From: Symbiodinium natans
Taxonomy: Eukaryota; Sar; Dinophyceae; Suessiales; Symbiodiniaceae
DNA length: 40,007 bases
Direction: 5' to 3'
Assembly (NCBI GenBank): GCA_905221605.1
Contig: CAJNDS010001034.1
Location: 1-40,007, forward strand
The notes beneath the pieces were generated by a model. It did no database searches. It saw only the letters and a list, made by a program, of their open reading frames with translations, and was not told where the DNA came from. A program made the translations under genes and the position numbers. This document shows, piece after piece, positions 36,501 through 40,007 of the stretch (positions are counted from its first letter, which is position 1; every line of letters starts with the position of its first letter).

Positions 36501-37726
36501 CCACATTCCAAGACCAAACCGACAGCCGAGCGGAGCGCAAGCAGTTTCCACTCGTGCTTGCCAAAGCCACCACCATACACAAAAGTCAGGCAGCCACATG
36601 CCATCAAGGAGCTCACTCTGCACTGGACAGCACAGTCACCCAAGAAGGACAAGCGTACGTCGCGCTGTCCCGCTGTCCCACCCGCCAACATTGCACACTC
36701 AGGAATTTCAACCCTGCATGCCTGCGGTTCAACGCGCACGCAGAATGGGCACTCACGAAGCTCAGAGAACAGCAAGCAGAGAAGTCAGGCAGCGAGCTCT
36801 GGTGCAACCTCATGAAGCCTCCGCGCAGCAAAGAATTCTACGCAGAACGGCTGGCGAAGCTGCCCCGCCCAGACCTCCACAACAACAGCAGCCCAGACGA
36901 CGAACGACCTTGGCACTGCCCACGATGCGGCGAAGCCACGGCCCACACCAAACCAGCGATGAACGCACACAAGCGCATCTGCCCGGCAGCACCGCCCAAA
37001 CGTGCCCGAGCCAAAGCCAAAGCCAAAGCCAAAGCCAATGCCAAAGCCAAAGCCACAGCCACAGCCACAAGCAAGAAGAGAAGCACAGGCACAACAACGC
37101 CACCTGAAACAACATCCTGCAAGCGCAACGCGGTGCGTTGGCAAACCAGCTCGCTCCAGGAGAAAAAGCACAAGCGAGGCACGCCAGACAGCCCAACCAA
37201 AAGCCCTCCCAGCAAGAAGACGTCAAGCAACCAGACAAACGCCAGGCCATCACAACAAAGCAACGTCTTCTTCGAAGAACAAGAAGGAGCCCGCTGCGGC
37301 AAACATGCGCTCAACAATGCACTCGGACACCGGTACTTCGACACCGCAGACATGCAGGACGCGGCCGAAACATTCATTTGGGAGAACCCCGAACTCGGTG
37401 ACGATATCGAAAGACACATCTCACCTGACGGGGACTATTCCATCGAAACCATGATGATGGCATTGCGAACCGCGGCAATGAAGAAGTTCGGGCGCCTTTC
37501 CTGGCAAATGAGAGACACGCGTGCTACCAGCATCAGAGACCTGGAAGATTGCGTCGGAGCAGTGCAGAACCACAACAACCGGCACTGGGTCGCCTTGAGG
37601 CGTGCCGGCGAAAACTTCTTGTACGTGGACTCTTTGAACCGAGCAAAGCAAGCAACAATCCTCACAACGGAACAACTAGAAGCCACTCTGCGCGCCCATC
37701 CAACGTATGCGATTCGCGAGATTTGA
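33527..37726 (+). CDS. Helitron Rep (HUH/Tyr) - PIF1-type helicase - zinc finger - Josephin peptidase
   Basis: 1,399 codons; ATG 33527 is the first in frame but probably not the real start (see the candidate intron). Rep continues: IEWQKRGYPHAHILLWM with the HUH motif at H122-A-H124. The tyrosine motif is SRYILGYTFKSEED (Y284, Y288, K291), preceded by QYNAAMLRMWRASMDLQVI. Helicase SF1 motifs: Walker A GPGGCGKS at residue 660, VDEIS at 744, SGDLYQLPPPGG near 785, and EGQAYVALSRCPTRQH near 1040 (motif VI). A C2HC finger, CPRCG...H...C, lies near 1131-1152, followed by a Lys-Ala repeat from (AAAGCC)n DNA at 37011-37070. Residues ~1246-1399 are Josephin-like: FFEEQEGARCGKHALNNAL with the candidate nucleophile C1257, NNRHWVALRRAG with H1353, then YVDSLN. 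Josephins are deubiquitinases (ataxin-3 family). Other Helitrons are known to carry OTU or Ulp1-type peptidases. Confidence 0.88.
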   Translation: MRLEHQAAQLLRSYQKPDFKWDGLSANQLCNQQPAVVARQFMHQLRQFLRWMAPHINVDKKIDADADPEDQHHQEDEEDTISIAAPAPDTSGQHHTMHKETPPFHVTEYIVRIEWQKRGYPHAHILLWMKPVSPTETANPLQAEDVDWSDEEDCLRFVPKTAEEISDKFICTKSPASWRESTKTDATIREVNAKLAEMMIHHCSAYCGKFALGACRFGFPRGEADRSRRRDAQEMFFSRWKSSLTARRQKRDSMMGQYNAAMLRMWRASMDLQVICELTSASRYILGYTFKSEEDFIAARRMQAVIEKLVTENSNQALNAQEVYRAAHAALQGRTTSTFEACHLLLGFPVVEFSRDSVWIQAGPPETWTLWVPQREEAEAIKQPDAYFESKQGQEWTMPVAQRWYQHLQKAFAEQETDIPVEGSSPVKRQWKDITFFDFCAGFRYIGKEFPVPRKRPAIVGYRNFSPDLEPEAFYYSKLLLHLTWTTPGEWLRPEDKDSHAAAFQRIARDNKQYPTFLQSICLPALDGTVQAARKLQAVQAVMYMKAKMAPADLRDGWSHSRADEQNYQDALKIMEALRERRGGTIDFLAPDFAPTGPASSAFTPVEGGEEAFGLLTTKNPNPETERQRQAMEYIIRTVTDNPNTKAGPSTRRLRLLLHGPGGCGKSVVVRAAAHMLRQSGKGVIIAAPTGVAACNVNGVTLHQCLFLPVVNRSHGKACDAPLPRGAHLAALQELWAKVSVLIVDEISFISSFMFDRIDQHLRMARNMPDIPFGGLHVIFSGDLYQLPPPGGHPCFCSSLWCFFELCELQGNQRAAQDPEWAALLARVRVGAWTEGDKQMLRSLVIKRNSKQKPSTEAVHLYATRKAVAEDNQQYLDEHLASTGNQLYECPAVDISVRTGAPLPAELAWAEPENTGGLEALLRIAVGVRVMLRFNIDVRDKLVNGACGTVTHIDAEDTGEVTKIWVNFEGQAGALWCEAKEMQSVAIARRTATFQDQTDSRAERKQFPLVLAKATTIHKSQAATCHQGAHSALDSTVTQEGQAYVALSRCPTRQHCTLRNFNPACLRFNAHAEWALTKLREQQAEKSGSELWCNLMKPPRSKEFYAERLAKLPRPDLHNNSSPDDERPWHCPRCGEATAHTKPAMNAHKRICPAAPPKRARAKAKAKAKANAKAKATATATSKKRSTGTTTPPETTSCKRNAVRWQTSSLQEKKHKRGTPDSPTKSPPSKKTSSNQTNARPSQQSNVFFEEQEGARCGKHALNNALGHRYFDTADMQDAAETFIWENPELGDDIERHISPDGDYSIETMMMALRTAAMKKFGRLSWQMRDTRATSIRDLEDCVGAVQNHNNRHWVALRRAGENFLYVDSLNRAKQATILTTEQLEATLRAHPTYAIREI

Positions 37727-38083
37727 CAAGCCGCTCTCCAACGACCTCTGTGCAACTTGGCATGAGAGAATCAGGCAACATTTAAATTTGTTCAACTTTC
37801 GAAGAGTGCCATGCACCGATCTGCCCAAGGCCTTCGAAAAAGTCGCGACGGCTCGAAACTGAGGGCCAGTTTCACCTTGCAAGATATTGAACTAACTGTA
37901 GCACAACGACAAAGACTCCAAAAGCACGGTCCAAAACAAGCTCGTGTCTTTTTTTGAAGCCATAACAAAAGAATGTCAGAAAGGAATCTGCGCAGGCGTA
38001 TGTGTGCATCGCTTCATGCTGACAGCATCTCCTGGATCAAGACAAGTTTGAAACCCATCGCGTTATCGTAGAGAAGAACAGCC
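37727..38083. other. Spacer between helicase and nuclease genes
   Basis: 357 bp without a long frame, AT-richer than the flanking genes, with a T-run near 37949-37955. No promoter or terminator hairpin recognised. Confidence 0.5.
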
Positions 38084-39220
38084 ATGCCACCCATCGAAGA
38101 TTGCGGGCCATCCCCAGCCACAAAGCTACGGAAGCTGGACACCACGCAGCAAAATCCGGTGAATCTGAAGCTGCTGGGAGTGGACATCGTGCTGCCCAAG
38201 CAAATTGCGAGTCACGAACACCTATCCTCCTTTCCAGAACGTCCTCGCGAACTACCAGCCACAATTCCCGACCACTTCGTGAAGGACACCCTGGCAGAAT
38301 TAAACACGCACCCGCGAGACAGAAATATCAGCTTCCAAGCAGACGACCACGTATACTTCTGGAAAGGAAAGCGTGTGTCCAAATCAGTCACCCAATTGGT
38401 TCACAAATTCACCGCACCGTTCTGCGAAGAACAGGTCATCAGTTCAATGCGAGAAAGCTGCAACTGGCCTCGTCCCGGCTACCTGAAGACCACGCTTTCA
38501 GAAAGCCAGAAGAACAAGCTGCAGAAGATACCCGGCGGCAAAGAACTTCTCGCGGAGCTCCAGCGACCAGAACGAGACGAACTCAAAGTATGTCGTCTGG
38601 CCTTCAAACTGCGTGCAAACCACGCGAGCAATCCAGATAAGGATGCAGATATAGCATGTGCTCTGACAGAACTCGGTCTCTCTCGGGAAGAAATCATACA
38701 CAAGTGGGAGAAAGCACGACAGGATGGAGCAAAAGAAGGCACATGGATGCACGCACAATTCCAGTGGCTGCTCAATGGTGGCTCAGTTCCCGCAAAAACC
38801 ACCGAAGTGTTCCTCCTGTCACAATTTCTGCGGTTGCAAGCCAACACGAAGGCGTTCCGAACAGAGTGGCAAGTCTACGCGGACAGCGAAGACCTGGCTG
38901 GCAGCATCGACTACGTGGCTAAAAGGCCAGACGGCAGCGTAATCATCGTGGATTGGAAACGCACAAGTCCACATCGGCTCCAACGTCAGACTTGCAACAA
39001 GTTCATGCGAACGCCACTGAGCCATGTCCCCGACTGCACCCTGTGGCATTACCGCCTCCAGCTCAACGTGTACAAGTTCATACTGGAACAGTACTATGGA
39101 GAAGCCGTTTCCGACATGTACATAGTGGGAACCAATCCCGAGTACAGAGACCAACCGTTCATAGACAACGTTCCCACAATGGACGTCGAGACAAAGACTC
39201 TCCTAGCGAACGTGCGGTGA
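38084..39220 (+). CDS. PD-(D/E)XK superfamily nuclease (RecB-like fold)
   Basis: ATG 38084 (ACAGCCATGCCAC) opens 378 codons. Residues ~80-110 read DDHVYFWKGKRVSKSVTQLV, a segment seen at the start of many RecB-like nucleases (H.Y...G....SVT.L). The catalytic core follows in order: H223 (GTWMHAQFQWLL), E261 (FRTEWQVYA), D276 (AGSIDYVAKRPDG), D290-W-K292 (VIIVDWKRT) and Q326 (YRLQLNVYKFILEQYYG). This is the His...Asp...(D/E)xK...Gln/Tyr arrangement of Cas4/AddB/RecB-type exonucleases. All catalytic residues are present, so the enzyme is probably active. There is no Cys cluster for an Fe-S site. It lies downstream of the Helitron helicase on the same strand. In recombination systems such nucleases pair with helicases, so a joint role in processing element DNA is plausible but unproven. 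Confidence 0.8.
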   Translation: MPPIEDCGPSPATKLRKLDTTQQNPVNLKLLGVDIVLPKQIASHEHLSSFPERPRELPATIPDHFVKDTLAELNTHPRDRNISFQADDHVYFWKGKRVSKSVTQLVHKFTAPFCEEQVISSMRESCNWPRPGYLKTTLSESQKNKLQKIPGGKELLAELQRPERDELKVCRLAFKLRANHASNPDKDADIACALTELGLSREEIIHKWEKARQDGAKEGTWMHAQFQWLLNGGSVPAKTTEVFLLSQFLRLQANTKAFRTEWQVYADSEDLAGSIDYVAKRPDGSVIIVDWKRTSPHRLQRQTCNKFMRTPLSHVPDCTLWHYRLQLNVYKFILEQYYGEAVSDMYIVGTNPEYRDQPFIDNVPTMDVETKTLLANVR

Positions 39221-39281
39221 GGAGCAACAAAAAGCAAAACCTGCATGTGTTCTGCTCACATCAATCCGGGTTCCAGCGCGC

Positions 39282-39389
39282 TGTCGTGGATTGGAAACCA
39301 AAAGTCCATATTGGCTCCAACGATAGACGTGCAACAAGTTCATGCGAACGCCACTGAGCCATGTCCCCGACTGCACCCTGTGGCACTAT
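39282..39389 (+). pseudogene. Frameshifted partial copy of the nuclease gene
   Basis: About 108 bp copy 38944-39052 at roughly 88-90% identity, covering the DWK catalytic stretch through DCTLWHY. Relative to the intact gene it lacks one base just after GATTGGAAAC. The frame shifts to DWKPKVHIGSND and stops. The segment lies 62 bp past the end of the intact gene, in the same orientation, and nothing of the upstream part is present. Confidence 0.85.
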
Positions 39390-39834
39390 TCCAACGCCCT
39401 GCCAAAAAAAACTGCAGCGTTTCCCCTCTAGGATTTCAGTGCTCTGCCAGAAAACGAGCAGCACTTCCCCCTTAGACAGGCGCCCAGTAATAGCCAAAAA
39501 GAAGCACTCTGCCAAAAAAGCGGGCCCTCCAGCCCCCTCCAGCCCCTCCAGCCCCTCCCTCCAGCCCCTCCGCCCCAAAACAGCTCCAAAACAAGGCCGC
39601 GGGAGGCCCAGAAGGCCCCAACAAGCTCCAGGAGGCCAAAGGATGCCAAGAAGCCACAAAGCCCCAAGGCCCCAAATCAGGCCCCGGGCCTCCCGAGGCT
39701 CGCCCCTGCCACCCAGCCCCCGCCCTTCCAAAAATAAAAATGTGGTTCCAAAAAAAAAAACGTTTCGGTCAAAACTTTCGCTCAAAACTTTCGCTCAAAA
39801 CGTTATTGGGACCCAAACCCTATACAATATCTAT
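39390..39834. other. Subtelomeric spacer
   Basis: No gene. 39530-39580 contains a short tandem of CCTCCAGCCC. 39580-39720 is rich in CCCCAAAA/GGCCCC-type mononucleotide blocks (AGGCCCCAACAAGC...). 39740-39760 is A-rich. 39768-39799 has TCAAAACTTTCGC twice, followed by a partial copy. Degenerate telomere-like CCCAAACCCTATA begins at about 39812. Confidence 0.7.
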
Positions 39835-40007
39835 AAACCCTAAACACCCTAAACCCTAAACCCTAAACCCTAAACCCTAAACCCTAAACCCTAAACCCTA
39901 AACCCTAAACCCTAAACCCTAAACCCTAAACCCTAAACCCTAAACCCTAAACCCTAAACCCTAACCCTAACCCTAAACCCTAAACCCTAAACCCTAAACC
40001 CTAAACC
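39835..40007. repeat. Telomeric CCCTAAA array, inverted relative to a right-hand chromosome end
   Basis: About 24 copies of CCCTAAA run to the window edge, with a degenerate left boundary (CCCTAAACACCCTAAA) and two CCCTAA variants at about 39959-39970. The repeat is the Arabidopsis type known from plants, several algae and dinoflagellates. On a + strand that ends at a true telomere the last bases should read TTTAGGG. Here they read CCCTAAA, so the array does not cap this strand in the usual way. Confidence 0.95.

Larger units (their letters stand above)
31594..39392 (+). mobile_element. Helitron-type rolling-circle element with Josephin peptidase and linked nuclease
   Basis: The element core is a Rep/helicase gene (31820-37726, split once) with DUF6570-like, HUH Rep and PIF1-type helicase segments in the order typical of Helitrons. 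This is followed by a C2HC finger and a Josephin-type peptidase. A PD-(D/E)XK nuclease gene lies 357 bp downstream on the same strand, with a broken partial copy after it. Helitrons replicate by rolling circle, using Rep Tyr residues and the helicase. I could not identify 5' TC or 3' hairpin-CTRR termini with confidence, so the limits given are those of recognisable coding sequence. Whether the nuclease belongs to the element is inference from adjacency. The break and decayed N-terminus suggest either an aging copy or an intron-containing gene. Confidence 0.75.

Noticed and set aside
38084-39220. Cas4-like nuclease as evidence of a CRISPR or prokaryotic defence island
   Set aside because: It has no Fe-S cysteine cluster, and the eukaryote-type context (Helitron, telomeric repeats, ankyrin genes) makes a RecB-like eukaryotic nuclease the better reading.

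Overview
The window looks like dinoflagellate nuclear DNA, probably from the Suessiales/Symbiodiniaceae side, although the species cannot be read from it. Four things point this way. Every supportable gene lies on the + strand. Most are intron-poor and tandemly duplicated, with a GCC-ATG-G start context. Two ankyrin proteins carry a ubiquitin-like N-terminal layout that I associate with dinoflagellates. The right edge is an Arabidopsis-type CCCTAAA telomeric array. That repeat type also occurs in plants and other algae, so the assignment is inference (about 0.75).

Positions 1-13,400 are mostly repeat and decay. A minisatellite with a roughly 39-bp monomer, organised into a 629-bp higher-order unit, fills 1-2749. 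It recurs in five more blocks (about 6.9-8.0, 10.6-11.1, 12.1-12.3, 20.0-20.5 and 30.6-31.4 kb), always in the same orientation. Between the first blocks lie eroded gene pieces (WW-like domains, ankyrin-like and other fragments), two further dispersed repeats, and C-rich tracts.

Positions 13,490-30,389 form a co-directional array of about 16 short genes. Most are orphans. Exceptions are two kinds of ASCH/PUA-like proteins (16.1-17.4, 17.8-18.3 and 22.7-23.4 kb), a ubiquitin-like protein (18.7 kb), a module of a small NSIIDAFKK-motif protein plus an ASCH gene present twice, an A-B-A'-B' tandem of an unrecognised family in which A' has a nonsense codon, and two ankyrin-repeat genes.

Positions about 31,600-39,390 hold a Helitron-type rolling-circle element. 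It has a DUF6570-like region, a HUH/Y2-like Rep domain, a PIF1-type helicase, a C2HC zinc finger, a Lys-Ala repeat and a C-terminal Josephin-type cysteine peptidase. The coding sequence is broken once, and a 90-nt GT-AG segment would rejoin it in frame. A separate PD-(D/E)XK (RecB-like) nuclease gene follows, and then a frameshifted partial copy of it.

Positions 39,835-40,007 are telomeric repeats, but in the orientation expected at a left chromosome end, not at the right end of this strand. This implies an interstitial array, a fusion or a misassembly. The most interesting items are the Josephin-bearing Helitron with its nuclease companion, the inverted telomeric array, and the higher-order minisatellite that separates the gene modules.
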